This document shows, one piece after another, positions 1-11,419 of a stretch of 64,000 bases of DNA. The stretch is from Scleroderma bovista (Eukaryota; Basidiomycota; Agaricomycetes; Boletales; Sclerodermataceae): positions 1-64,000 of the forward strand of contig JAYMGJ010000140.1 in NCBI GenBank assembly GCA_037178675.1, read 5' to 3'. The notes beneath the pieces are model-generated. The model had not been told where the DNA came from. It made no database searches and saw only the letters and a list, made by a program, of their open reading frames with translations. The first letter of the stretch is position 1; the number at the start of each line of letters is the position of its first letter. A program made the position numbers and the translations under genes.

Positions 1-930
1 CAGTACTGCAGGTGCAAAGCTGCAGTGTATATGGACAGTAACAACATGTTCTTGGTTCAAATGATTTGTGCCTCTAAGCATGTCAGGAACAGCTGAGTAT
101 AAGCATTATGTGATATTAGTAGGCTGTTGGTAGCATTTCTAGGTCAGTAGATGTTATGTGTTGTGTGATATGTAATGTTTTTGCATATCTCCGCATTTTG
201 TGGGGTATTTTCCCACGCCTTCTGTATGTTATTGTGCCCTTCCCTCCCCCACATCAAGCGGTATTGACTTGAGTAAATTGTATCCACTACTGTATGGTAT
301 CCCCCAGCTTTTGAGATAGTCATATTGTGCATACCTGATCTGGAGGATCATACAGCACCTATTGTTATGAAAGTGCTGTTTTCTATGCTGCTCCTCTTGG
401 AGTGGTCAGCTGCTCACTAGATTGTATTGGGACTTTGGTATAGCATAGTAATACCACTGGAGACCATCCAGTAGCCACCATACCTCCTAGTAATTGCCTG
501 CCATGGTGATATGTTTGCAAAGGAAAAACATAAAACATCGCACCAGGACATGGATCCCATGCTGTGGACTGTAAATATGTTGTAGGTACATATATCCCCT
601 GTATGGGGATGCATTCTTTAAGTTGATATGTTGAATGTATCAAAAATGCGAACATTTTTGGTGTTTTTAAGCCTGCACTACTCTCTGGGGATACAGAGCC
701 CCTTGCACATTTAGATGAGGGTCCAATGGTGATCCTATAGGGTAATATGGGATACAGAATCATTTTTACAGTACATTTGGACCAGGGATGAAGCACAGAA
801 GGGGAAGAAAAGTACCAGAACAAAGGTGGGAATATTTGAAGTCAACTATTGACCAAATATGGTAATGTTTTGGGAGTAGTGGCGCTTGGAGAGCTTATGT
901 AATCAAGTGTTGACACTACTGAATTTAGTT
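1..930. other. Region without a recognisable gene
   Basis: No open frame here looks like a real protein: the longest ones lack splice logic and known motifs. The only structure I see is a stretch at about 160-250 (CTCCGCATTTT, then TTTTCCCACGCC and TATGTTATT) that resembles the repeat at 39742-39838 and 40127-40221, so it is probably a diverged copy of the same repeat family. Confidence 0.5.
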
Positions 931-2700
931 AATGAAAACTACACAATGTTGGTAATCAACTCCAATACACAAACACTACACTACATTTCCTAATCAATAG
1001 TCCGCATTTTTGGTAATCAACACTAAACAATAATGGCTAATCAGAAGTCCGCACTTTTGGTAATCAACACTACACAACATTGGGTAATTAACACTACAGA
1101 TTTTGGGTAGTGCACTACAACAATACTACACAATAATGGCTAATCAACAGTCCGCATTTTTGGTAATGAACACTATCACATCAACACTACACAACATTAG
1201 GTAATCAGTACTACACATTTTTGGTAGTACACTACAACAACACCACACAATATTGGTTGATCAATAGTCCGCATTTTTGGTAATCAGCACTACCACACCA
1301 AGAGTACCCAACATTAGGTAATCAATACTACACATTTTTGGTAGTACACTACAACAACAACACTACACAATATTGGCTAATCAATAGTCCGCATTTTTGA
1401 TAATCAGCACTACTACACCAACAGTACACAACATTAGGTAATCCAAACTACACAATATTGGCTAATCAATAGTCCGCATTTTTGATAATCAACACTACCA
1501 CACCAACAATACACAACATTAGGTAATCCAAACTACACATTTTTGGTAATTAACACTACACAATATTGACTAACCAATAGTCCGCACTTTTGATAATCAA
1601 CACTACCACACCAACAGTACACAACATTAGGTCATCCAAACTACACATTTTTGGTAGTACACTACAACAACTAATCAATAGTCCGCATTTTTGATGATCA
1701 GTACTACTACACCAACAGTACACAACATTAGATAATCAATACTACACATTTTTGTTAGTACACTACAACAACTAATCAATAGTCCGCATTTTTGATAATC
1801 AGTACTACCACACCAACAGTACACAACATTAGGTAATCCAAACTACACATTTTTGGTAATCAACACTACACAATATTGACTAATCAATAGTCCGCATTTT
1901 TGGTAATCAACACAACCACACCAACAGTACACAACATTAGGTAATCCAAGCTACACATTTTTGGTAATCAACACTACAACAATGACACTACACAACATTG
2001 GTTGATCAATAGTTCGCATTTTTGGTAATCAACACTACCACATCAATAGTACACAACATTAGGTAATTAATACTACACATTTCTGGTAGTACACTACAAC
2101 AACAACACTACACAATATTGGCTAATGGTTCGCATTTTTGGTAATCAGCACTACCACACCAACAGTACACAACATTAGGTAATCCAAGCTACACATTTTT
2201 GGTAATCAACACTACCACACCAACAGTACAAAACATTAGATAATCAATACTACACATCTTTGGTAGTACACTACAACAACAACACTACACAATATTGGCT
2301 AATCAACAGTCCGCATTTTTGGTAATGAACACTATCACATCAATACTACACAACATTAGGTAATCAGTACTACACTTTTTTTGGTAGTACACTACAACAA
2401 CACCACACAATATTGGTTGATCAATAGTCCGCATTTTTGGTAATCAGCACTACCACACCAAGAGTACCCAACATTAGGTAATCAATACTACACATTTTTG
2501 GTAGTACACTACAACCACAACACTACACAACATTGGCTAATCAATAGTCCGCATTTTTGGTAATCAGCACTACCACACCAATAGAACACAACATTAGATA
2601 ATCCAAGCTGCACATCTTTGGTAGTCAACACTATCACACCAACAGTACACAATATTGCCTAATCAATGGTCCACATTTTTGGTAGTCAGCACAGTAATTT
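930..2700. repeat. Irregular tandem array, ~100-120 bp period
   Basis: About sixteen copies of a unit marked by AGTCCGCATTTTTGG recur at roughly 1001, 1047, 1149, 1267, 1387, 1471, 1580, 1681, 1784, 1889, 2009, 2129, 2309, 2428, 2547 and 2669. Between them are related blocks rich in ACACTACA and AACATTAGGTAATC. The spacing varies because sub-blocks are gained or lost between copies. The plus strand is rich in A and C and poor in G. It has no coding potential and looks like satellite DNA. Confidence 0.9.
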
Positions 2701-2714
2701 AATTCTGCAATGTG

Positions 2715-3560
2715 TATCAATTTTGGGTCTGACCCAGTTTTGCAATGGTTGACAACTTTTTTGCTCAACAGGCCTGACCCAGTTTTGCAGTACTTGACAA
2801 CTTTGTTTCTCAACAGGCCTGACCCAGTTCTGCAATGTCAGCCTGACCCAGTTTTGCAATGCTTGACAACTATTTCCTCAACAGGCCTGACCCAGTTCTG
2901 CAATGTCAGCCTGGCCCAGTTTTGCAATGCTTGACAACTTTTTCCTCAACAGGCCTGACCCAGTTCTGCAATGTCAGCCTGGCCCAGTTTTGCAATGCTT
3001 GACAACTTTTTCCTCAACAGGCCTGACCCAGTTCTGCAATGTCAGCCTGGCCCAGTTTTGCAATGCTTGACAACTTTTTCCTCAACAGGCCTGACCCAGT
3101 TCTGCAATGTCAGCCTGACCCAGTTTTGCAATGCTTGACAACTTTTTTTCTCAACAGGCCTGATCCAGTTCTGCAATGTATATACAATGTCAGCCTGACC
3201 CAGTTTTGCAATGCTTGACAACTTTTTTTCTCAACAGGCCTGATCCAGTTCTGCAATGTATATACAATGTCAGCCTGACCCAGTTTTGCAATGCTTGACA
3301 ATTTTTTCCTCAAAAGGCCTGACCCCATTCTGCCATGTCAGCCTGACCCAGTTTTGCAGTAATTGACAACTTTTTTCTCAACAGGCCTGACCCAGTTTTG
3401 CAATGTATCTACAACATCGGCCAGTCCCAGCTTTGCAACACTTGTCAATTTTTTTGTTCAACAGGCCTGACCTAGTTTTACAATGCTCCCACCAGTCCCA
3501 GTTCTGCAATTTTTATCAAACATCAGCCCATCCCAGTTTTGCAGTGATTAATGTCCCTCA
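2715..3560. repeat. 68-bp tandem array (GCCTGACCCAGTT units)
   Basis: A 68-bp unit is built from two related parts, each starting GCCTGACCCAGTT(C/T)TGCAATG, with a TTGACAACTTTTT(C)CTCAACAG tail in the second. It repeats about ten times, nearly perfect in the middle (2850-3300) and more diverged towards 3560. Two copies carry an added TATATACAATG insertion at 3178-3190 and 3258-3270, which suggests duplication of a two-unit block. The array abuts the broken 3' end of the LINE ORF2. Confidence 0.9.
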
Positions 3561-4725
3561 GGCCTGTACTAGATTTGCAATAATAGAAAACATCGGCCTG
3601 GTCCGGTTCTGCGAGCATCGGCCGGCGTCGGCTAGTCCCACCTTTACAGGCAAATGTACATGTCCGATGACCCACTTTTGCGAGGGTTTGTGACTGAACT
3701 ACCTGCTTTTGTCTGGTCATCGGAATGACCTTTTTGGCTCTGTTCCTCACAATTGTGATGGCTCTGTCCTTGAAAGCTTTAAAGGCTGTTTGCGGGTTGT
3801 TTTCATTTGTGCGATTGAGGCTGCAGTTCTCGAGAGACTCCTGTAGGAGTTGTAGTTCAGCGCTGATGTTAGTTATTATTTCTTTGTCACGCAGCAGTGA
3901 AGGGTTTAGGGTCCATCTTCCTTTGCCAAGGAAGGGCATGTTCTGTTTGGATACTCTGACTGAGACCATTTGGTGGTCTGTGGGAACCAGAGGTGGGGAT
4001 ATAATCCATTCCTTACAGTGTGGTAGCATATCTCCATGGACATATATTTGATCTAGTCTAGACTGGTGCCCTCCTTGCCTAGCAGATTGGGCGAAAGTAT
4101 AGTTAAGGGTTTTGGGGAGGGATGTTCGCCAGCCATCTATTAAGGATAAATGTGACTTTAGAGCTTTCCAGGCTTCTACTGTATTTGGGTTGTCGCAGTG
4201 TGCTGGTAGTCGATCTAGTGGGTCCTCAACAAAGTTGAAGTCACCTAGAATAACATCTGGCTGGGGGAGGTTTAGAAGATCATCATGTATCTGTTCCCAG
4301 AGGAGGGTGCTCTCTCTGGGGTCATTTGGGGCATAGACATTAAGTATGTTAATTTTCTCTTGTAGGTGCCAAGGTGTAGATATTAGTAACGCCCTACCGG
4401 GAGGTAGTTTGTAATGAGAGATGTCTTGCACTCCGAGTAACCTTTTATTGATAGCTAGAGCGACACCTCTGGAGGTGTGATTGGCTGGGTCTATAGATGC
4501 TACGATGTGTAAAGTATCGGGAAACATGTTATTGATGTCAGCAGCTTGAGTAGGGTCCAAGTGGGTTTCTTGGAGTGCTAGGATTGCAATTTTTTCATCT
4601 CGCATCATCTGATTGATATGGAACCATTTTTCCATTCCATCGTGGTACCTCCCTCTCATATTTAAGGACGCAATCTTAAGATTTGCCTTTGTTCTTTTCT
4701 CAGTGGCCCGCTGTGGAAGAGGACG
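3523..4725 (-). pseudogene. LINE ORF2 fragment: EEP endonuclease domain
   Basis: The minus-strand frame reads KIASLNMRG (start of an EEP domain), then ALQETHLD (catalytic Glu of the QE motif), NVYAPN, ILGDFN (catalytic GDFN), SRLDQIYVH and PTDHQMV (the catalytic SDH motif, here TDH). The whole apurinic-endonuclease-like domain (~240 residues) is thus present and uninterrupted. In a LINE it nicks target DNA for target-primed reverse transcription. After about residue 340 the frame stops resembling ORF2 and reads into diverged satellite units, ending at 3523. No reverse transcriptase motif follows. The frame is continuous with the end of ORF1 upstream except for a single TGA at 4726-4728. Confidence 0.85.
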
Positions 4726-7000
4726 TCATCTGCACACTTGAGGGGCTGGGCTTTCCCTCCGGTTTGGAAGGTGGGGTATATTAGGGGAGCTTGAGCAGCG
4801 GTGATAGGGGTCAAGGTTGTCTCTGGCTCTCATGTGCGTGCCAGTTTGGCTCCCCCCTTGATCACAGGGTGGCGAGGGGTCGTGTAGCCTGGTCGGCTGA
4901 GTTGGCAGGGTTGGTTGTGGTTCACCAATTTGGTGTGGAGAGTATGGGCACTCCCTGTACACCCGGGCAGATCCATCATTGGGTCTGGGGACCGGGGGCC
5001 TGCTAGTGGAGGTTCCCATTCCATCATCAGGGGTCGTGGCTGCAGGCGGAGCTGGACCCCCTCCAGAGTTGGGAACGAAGGAGGAGCCGCCTGTAGTTGC
5101 GGACGTGTGTATGTCTTGTGTGATGTCAGTGATGTTAGTAGCCCAAATTCCTACCTGGTGACCAGGCTTGGCCAGGCAGGTGGCCAGGTTATTACCTCCT
5201 GGAAAGGTGAGACTATATACTTTGACTTAGGACTCACCAGAGGAGCAGTTGCGCCCGTCAAAGTCAATTAGTTCCCAATCGTGGTAGATAAGTGTGGTCT
5301 GGGGCTTTCCTAGCTGTTCGTCCTTAGCGGATTCCCATACTAGTATATTTGGGCCCCCTTCTGACCGAGAGCTTGGTGTACCATGTCCCAGGCATGGATG
5401 ACTGGGTGAGTCGGCAGTCCTCTTGCACAAACTTGCACACGGTAAAAGCTCCGCAAAAGGTGTCATACAGTGTATTGGTATGTAAGGATGACCATTGACT
5501 TATATGTACAGGTATTGGTCTGTAGATGGTATATACGCAGCTGAGTTATGGCCCTAAAGTACAGAAGGCGAGGGGTTAGACATGGCAGGGTTGCGCCAAG
5601 TATATCTATTTGTTATCCATTCTCATTGATGACCTCTTCCTCTAACAGAGCCTCTCTTGTTGGGGTGTCCTTGTGCAGGGCTCTGTTGACCGTGCTTGTT
5701 CAGGGATCCATGATCCCTCTCTACCATGTCTCGCTCGTCGGGGTCAGCTGATTTCGCAGTTGGGCCAAACCAGCCAGGTAGTTCGGTGAAGGGGCATAGG
5801 CCTGCAGGGTGGTTGAGGGATTTGCATCCAAAGCAGACAAACTGTTTATCTCCTGTGCATGCAGTACCTCTTCTGTAGTCCTCTGATATGAATTCAGTGG
5901 AGCATACAATATTTGCGCATGAGAGAAAGTCATAGAGTGACAGCTCAGGGGGGCTGCGACAGTATACATTCCATAATGTTTTCTTCTTTGCAGACGAGAC
6001 TGCAATGTTGAAGCCCTGGGCATAAATGGAGTGGTCAGCTCTTTCAGCTGCACCAGGAATGGGGTGTATCAACCTCTCTTTGACAAAGGAGATGGTATCG
6101 TGGTTGCCAAGGAGGGTGCTTTTGATGAGGTCCGCCACGATAGTGTTAGCCTCAGCTGTGCAGGGTAGGGTGAAGTTCTCCAACATGCAGATGTAGGTTT
6201 GGAGGGGGGGGGTCAAAGGGTGAGAAGAAGCAAGTGGTCTCCGGGGTAGAGACAACAACCTGCCGGCCAAGGAAGTCTGCAAGGTTCTGGGGGATGTTCG
6301 ACACTAAGAAGTGCCAGGGTGGAGGAAGTTTTTCTTTGAGGTGTTCAGCGGCAATGGGCGCACTAACTCGGATCGCAGCAGCTACCTCTGGGCACGTGAT
6401 CTTCTCAAAGAGCACTTTAATTCTGGCTAGGTTGGGCTGATGGTCCTCTTCATACTTAGCCCTCCACAGACGTACCCAGACTTTGGGGCCTTGTTTGACC
6501 ATCCATGATGACTTGATTGATTGTCTCAAGTTTTTCCACACGGAGGCACCAATTTGGGGCACGGGGAATCCGCCTTGGGGGGTAGGGGTGACTTCAAGGT
6601 CAGGTGGGAAGGTGTAGTCGTTCTAAGGAGGCAGAGGGACAGCTGCTGCAGCTGCATACGAGGAGGGATTGGGAGGGAGTGGTGCTGGGGCAGTGGTGGT
6701 AATCGGGATGCTGGGTAGGGCAGTGATGGGGGCGGGCACCGTTTGGGTGGCAGGAGCAGGAGCTGCCTGTGCAGTAGGGGTGGACATGGGCAAGGGTACA
6801 CTGGTGGGGGCTGAGGGTTCTACACGGCATGGGTTCTTACGCTTATGCGATACTTCCTGCCATTCACTGAGATTCTCGTCAGTGTCTGGGTGGGGGGAAG
6901 GTGAATAGGGGCATTTACCATCTGTCTTAGAGGTGGAGGTCTGAGCAGAGGGCATTGGTGCATCACCGTGCTTTTGGGCTTGGGGTTTTATAGGCCATAG
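3700..7000 (-). mobile_element. Non-LTR retrotransposon (LINE, Tad-like), 3' truncated
   Basis: Reading the minus strand, this stretch has the order of a two-ORF LINE: an ORF1 with a proline-rich N-terminus and a CCHC zinc knuckle (6955 to 4726), then ORF2 starting with an endonuclease/exonuclease/phosphatase (EEP) domain (from about 4725). The reverse transcriptase that should follow is missing, because the element stops near 3710 where the 68-bp satellite begins. LINEs are normally truncated at the 5' end, so loss of the 3' half points to a later deletion or rearrangement at the satellite. Several frameshifts in ORF1 show it is inactive. Naming it Tad-like rests on ORF layout in fungi, not on a phylogeny. 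Confidence 0.8.
4726..6955 (-). pseudogene. LINE ORF1 (gag-like, CCHC zinc knuckle), frameshifted
   Basis: ORF1 can be followed on the minus strand in at least three frames: a Pro/Ala/Thr-rich N-terminus from an ATG at 6955 (EWQEVSHKRK, then long P/A/T tracts), a middle part at about 6562-6152 (KSSWMVKQGPKVWVRLWRAK and onward), and a part at 6280-5700 with CFGCKSLNHPAGLC, which fits the zinc knuckle spacing C-x2-C-x4-H-x4-C. A proline-rich tail follows to a TGA at 4726. Such proteins bind the element RNA and form its RNP. At least two frame changes are needed to join the pieces, so it is degenerate. Exact frameshift points were not fixed. Confidence 0.7.
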
Positions 7001-8079
7001 GTGGGGTAGGAGAGGACAAAGGAATGTCCAGGTGAAAGGCCCCCTTTGATATACTGATGGTCCGATCCGTTGTGAGTCAAAGTGAGGGTTTAGGTTGAAA
7101 CAACAACCAAAACACAACACCAATAGACAAAGAAAGAGTGGTGGTTTTCCTACGCGGAATCCAGACAGGAGTTGGTTGGGAAGGGGGTGCTACACAGAGA
7201 GAATAGTGCAGCAAGGGAACAGGGATGCCTCAGATGTCCAGAGGCAAGGAAGATTGACTAGAATGAAGCCTAGACTCTGCTTGAGCCTAGTAAGAAGGAT
7301 AGATCTTGAATAACTTGAATAAACTTGAAGATATTGAGCCTTTAGACCTTCACTGAAGCCTACAAGGACTCAAGGACTGGAGGGATACTGATTGGGAGAG
7401 TCTGATGGAGGGATAATTTCGTGCTATTTTGGGCTCTCTCCCACTGGGCTGAGCCCAGGGGTTTAAATACATGGGGGGGCACAGCATTAAAGTACAAAAA
7501 GAGAAGGGAGTAAGCAGAATTTGTCAAGGATTGGTAAGGGATTGGTAAGAGCTTTGTAAGGGGTTTGTAGGTGATCAGTAAGCAAGGCATAAGCATGAAT
7601 GAGTAAGCATAGGGAGCATGAATAAGCTGCTGAGTAAAGGAATGAGTAAGCTGCATGACAAGATTGATTGGTAAGGGAGTGAGTCATCAGCTGAGTAATA
7701 TACCAAAAATGCGAAAGGGATAGAGTAATACTGATGACAAGAGAGCATCAGTAAGCAAGGGATGAGTCACTGCACAGCAGAAGGGAGTCATTGATGCACA
7801 GCCTAAGAAGTTTGATGGGAGGCTGTGTACCATCAGGAACTTGATGGGACAACAATGGGGAAGATCTGGGATTAATAGGGGAATTGATCCGAGACAGAAC
7901 AGCCACAAGAAGGGTACCAGGGGTCCAGAGGTCTTTGGGGGGTCAGCATACACTAAGGTGTAATGCATGTGTTCTAGCGCTGCTGTAGCGCAACCATGGG
8001 CTCCCTTGACGAGCTCTCTTCTGGGAAAGAACGAGAGAGGGTTCTTCTTCCTAATAGCACTCTAAAGTGGGGGTATAAC
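7000..8079. other. No gene recognised; low-complexity spacer
   Basis: Upstream of the LINE lie short imperfect repeats such as GGTAAGGG, GAGTAAGC and GATTGGTAAG (about 7500-7760). Open frames here are short and without motifs. The end of the stretch, AAAGTGGGGGTA at about 8063-8075, looks like a polypurine tract and directly precedes the LTR candidate. Confidence 0.4.
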
Positions 8080-8670
8080 TGTCATGGTGCTAGGGGACGT
8101 CGTCTGAAAGCAGGGAAGCGGATAGTGTATTGAATTCGACACATCCGGGAAAGCAAGACGGATGACAAAGGAAGATGGACATGGCAAGTATCTGGGAGGA
8201 AGGGACCATAGGCTGAGGGCTCAGGGGACACAGAGACGACCAGAGAAGACTTCTCAAGCTTGACAATAGACCTAAGATGACCAAAGTACGTCCTTGATGC
8301 AGGACTGACGAGGAGAACACGCTGACCGAGAACGAGGGGGACTGAGGGAGCAGGCTGGGAAGATATGTGCCAGGCAGTGCACAGGAACTCAGGGAGAGGC
8401 TGTCCTAAGAGTAGGACATAGTGGAGATCTGCAGCAATAGCGGAGAAATGATCCAGAGAAAATACGGACTCCATAGTGAGCGATGAGACAAGTGTCTGGA
8501 TTGCGGGGGGAATATCTCCGTGGGAAATGAACGGATTTGTGTCGGAACTTGACAGGCAGATAGACCACGCTCTAGGCTCTCTGACAGTATAGTCACATGC
8601 CTGATAGCTTCAGGAACGGTGGAGCTATTCAAAATATCGGAATGCCGGCACTGGGCACCTAAAAATGACA
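8080..8670 (+). mobile_element. Possible LTR (weak candidate)
   Basis: The segment starts TGTCATGGTGC immediately after a purine-rich AAAGTGGGGGTA, which is how a 3' LTR follows a polypurine tract in Ty3/gypsy elements. A matching inverted end, AAAATGACA, is found at 8662-8670, giving 591 bp with 6-bp TGTCAT/ATGACA ends. An alternative end is GTGCATGACA at 8951-8960. No target-site duplication, primer-binding site or second LTR was found, so this is only a suggestion. Confidence 0.25.
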
Positions 8671-9440
8671 TTTCAGCGCTAAAATCGTTTCTTCTCTTCT
8701 TTCCTTCGTTTCTCCTTCAATTCTTCAGCTTCTTTGCTCGTTCATAATGGACATTATTCCTTCAGTTTCTTCTGCTTCTTGGCGGTTCTTGTGCGAGTGA
8801 TGACTGTCAGCGTTGGCAATCATCTCTTGCATCAGAATAGTCTTCTTGTGCGATAGATGGCTACGATGAGGGTCCGTTGTGCTTATCCTTCGCATAAGGA
8901 TCATTTGATATAAACATTATCTTCCATGTTCACTGTACCAAACCTGTTTGGTGCATGACACCGTGAGGCAGGGCATGTGGCCTTTCCTTAGACTTCTGCT
9001 GGCTGTCAAACGTCATGGGAGGGGCTAGTGGGGGTTCAAGTATGACATACTTGGATGCTGCTTTGTTCTGGGGTGATCAAAATGAACCGGCGTGGCTGTC
9101 GGGCCCTGCCTTGAGGTGTGGCAGGTGCTGGCCGTTTGGGCGTCCGTGAGAGTGAGTGGCTCAATAGACCATCACCAGAGATGAGTTCCACATGACTCCA
9201 TCTGTGTAGGTTAAGGATGGGGTAATTATATAGGAAGCTTTCAGACTTTCATGCTGGATGGTTTTCTTCTCGGGTGATCATCACTTAGCTGGACAGGCTT
9301 GGTACCCAGTCAAGCTGGGAGCAGCAGGAAATTATTGTTCTCAATTTTCATTCAAAAGATCCTCCCTACTGGGCTTGTAGCCGGTTCGGGGTTGATTGCT
9401 CATTGTTCATGTAATGACGGACGTGGCAGCAAGGGAGTGA
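8671..9440. other. No gene recognised
   Basis: Frames on both strands are broken by stops. Part of it could be the missing upstream portion of the degenerate gene at 9459-10760, but no continuous coding sequence can be followed. Confidence 0.4.
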
Positions 9441-9458
9441 TGTGCCACTTGACTGTAC

Positions 9459-10760
9459 ATGGGAGTACCATTTACAGTGAAGAATGGGGACAAGATATTA
9501 ATTGGCAGTCATGTGATATTTTACAATGATGGCAAAGTCAGTTCATCTCTTTTATTTTCTCTTGACTACTGTAAAGTATTGAAATTGTTGCAGTCATGCA
9601 TAGGTTGTGTTCAAGAAATCTTACTTTCAACAGACCGTGCATGCAAGGTTGAATATGTTGCCATTCAACTATTTTCATTTGGATCAACATTACATCCACT
9701 TCTTCAAGTTCCATGTCTTGAGCTAATAGATATGGAGATGGTTGTTCCTGGAGAGGTGAGTTAATTTCTACAATCAATTTATATTATTAACATCAGTTAG
9801 GAAATACTGTGTTTAGTGAACCTTCAACACAATTGCATAGCATCTCAGTGCAAATTAGCACAATAGAAACATCAGAGACAAGAGAGGTTGGAAACTGCCC
9901 GCACAATGTCTGTGATTCAGCATGAACCCACTCCCCACTATTTCCTCAATGTATGGTCAATCCATAACTATGATGCCATATGGTCATGCCTCCCAGAAGG
10001 CCTTCAGCATAGCTCAGTATGTGTCACAAATATTGCTGAGGTCCGCACAAATGCTGTCAAGCAAATCCATCAGAAAAATAATACCACAGGCGAGACTAAC
10101 CAGGAAAAAGAGCTGTTGGGAAGTGAGGCTCCTGCTGCCTTTGATCAACAGACACAGAGATCCAAGAAGAAAGGAAAGCAGAAGGCAGCTACCAAACCCA
10201 CCAAACCCACTCCACCTCCAGCTGTGGTATTGCCTTCATCATCAGGCACACAGTGTAATCAACCCCCCACCCCAGTTCATTTCTCTTCTTCTGTCTCCAC
10301 ACATGCTCAATATGCAGAGCCTGGACCATCTTCATTGGTGGCTGTACAAGCTCCATTACCACTGCCTGTATCATCCTACTCACCAGCCACATCATCAATG
10401 GGCATGTCAATGTCATCTTATCCAGCACCAGTCCCTAACCAGTACCCATCATCCTGCTATCATCACCCACCTGTTACACCTTCCTGGAACTTCCAACAAA
10501 TCCAACCATATCAGCACCATTCCTCTATTGACTTGCATCAAGGACAATATGCAGCCCTGCATCAATTGCCCATTCAGCAGAATCCATTACCACAAGGACA
10601 CCATTTGCAGGTGCCTCAATATCAAAGTCAAGCTCAGGTTCTCTCTGATGTCCATGCTTCTCAAAGTAATGACATGCACCATCCTTTATTACCACATACT
10701 ATACACCCTTTTGCACAGCAAGGCTATGTCTACAATCCTGATGATTTTAATTTACCATAA
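9459..10760 (+). pseudogene. 3' part of an unrecognised fungal gene, His/Pro/Gln-rich tail
   Basis: An open frame at 9459-9755 (core motif LHPLLQVPCLELIDMEMVVP) ends at a good splice donor GAG|GTGAGT. The next exon reads VNLQHNC, then an in-frame TAG near 9863, then QRQERLETARTMSVIQH and PHYFLNVWSIHNY, and runs to a TAA at 10758. The last ~200 residues are low complexity, rich in Pro, His, Gln and Ser, after a basic patch (SKKKGKQKAA). The layout reminds me of a protein family often found near mobile elements in Agaricomycetes, but I cannot name it. The internal TAG and the lack of an N-terminal part suggest a decayed copy. The overlapping +2 frame is a shadow. Confidence 0.5.
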
Positions 10761-10885
10761 TGTCCTTTTTATTCAATGCAATTCTGTATAATTAACATTT
10801 GTTTTCAATCATATGAAAAATGGTGGTGGGAGGCTGCTGCAGAGTCTGCATTGCACTGCTGAGGCATGCCATTTTCATGCATATA

Positions 10886-11163
10886 GGTGTTTAGTGTATC
10901 CATGGTAATGGTCTATAGAAGTAATACCCTATGTGATTGACTTAAAGCATGAAAGTCAGAGGTTAGGGGGCACTGACTTGCCATCACAAGTCTGCTTTGG
11001 CTTCTGAAGAGATGGTCACTAACCCCTTGAATCCAATGTCTTGTACAATTGGAGTGATCAATCCAGTAGGAGGTTTAGTGTATCCATGGTAATGCTCTAT
11101 AGAAATAATACCCTATGTGATTGACTTAAAGCATGAAAGTCAGAGGTTAGGGGGGCACTGGCT
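10886..11163. repeat. Direct repeat, two ~95-bp copies
   Basis: Nearly the same block occurs at about 10890-10982 and 11070-11162: TTTAGTGTATCCATGGTAAT, then CTATAGAA, AATACCCTATGTGATTGAC and AAGTCAGAGGTTAGGGGG. They differ at a few positions only. The spacing is about 182 bp. It lies between two genes and may be a local duplication in a UTR or promoter region. Confidence 0.85.
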
Positions 11164-11419
11164 TAATAAGACTGAGTTGCTCCTTTGGCTGGATATCAGG
11201 CATGTTCACATTTGTGTCTCCCCCCATACACACATCATTTCACTCATTTATTCTTTGCATGACTATCATACAGGTTTCAGCATAAAATAAGTCGAAATTC
11301 CAACTGTCAATTGTGCAAGTGTTCCGTGCAAAGATGTTGTGTGTGAGGGTGCAAACAAACCAAAATACATCTTGTTTTTATTGTTTTTATCTGTCAAACT
11401 TGCACCCCCCATTCTCACC

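Noticed and set aside
9922..10791. 289-codon plus-strand frame overlapping the His/Pro/Gln-rich ORF
   Set aside because: Shadow frame: the alternative at 9888-10760 continues conserved-looking upstream sequence (QRQERLETARTMSVIQH), while this one does not.
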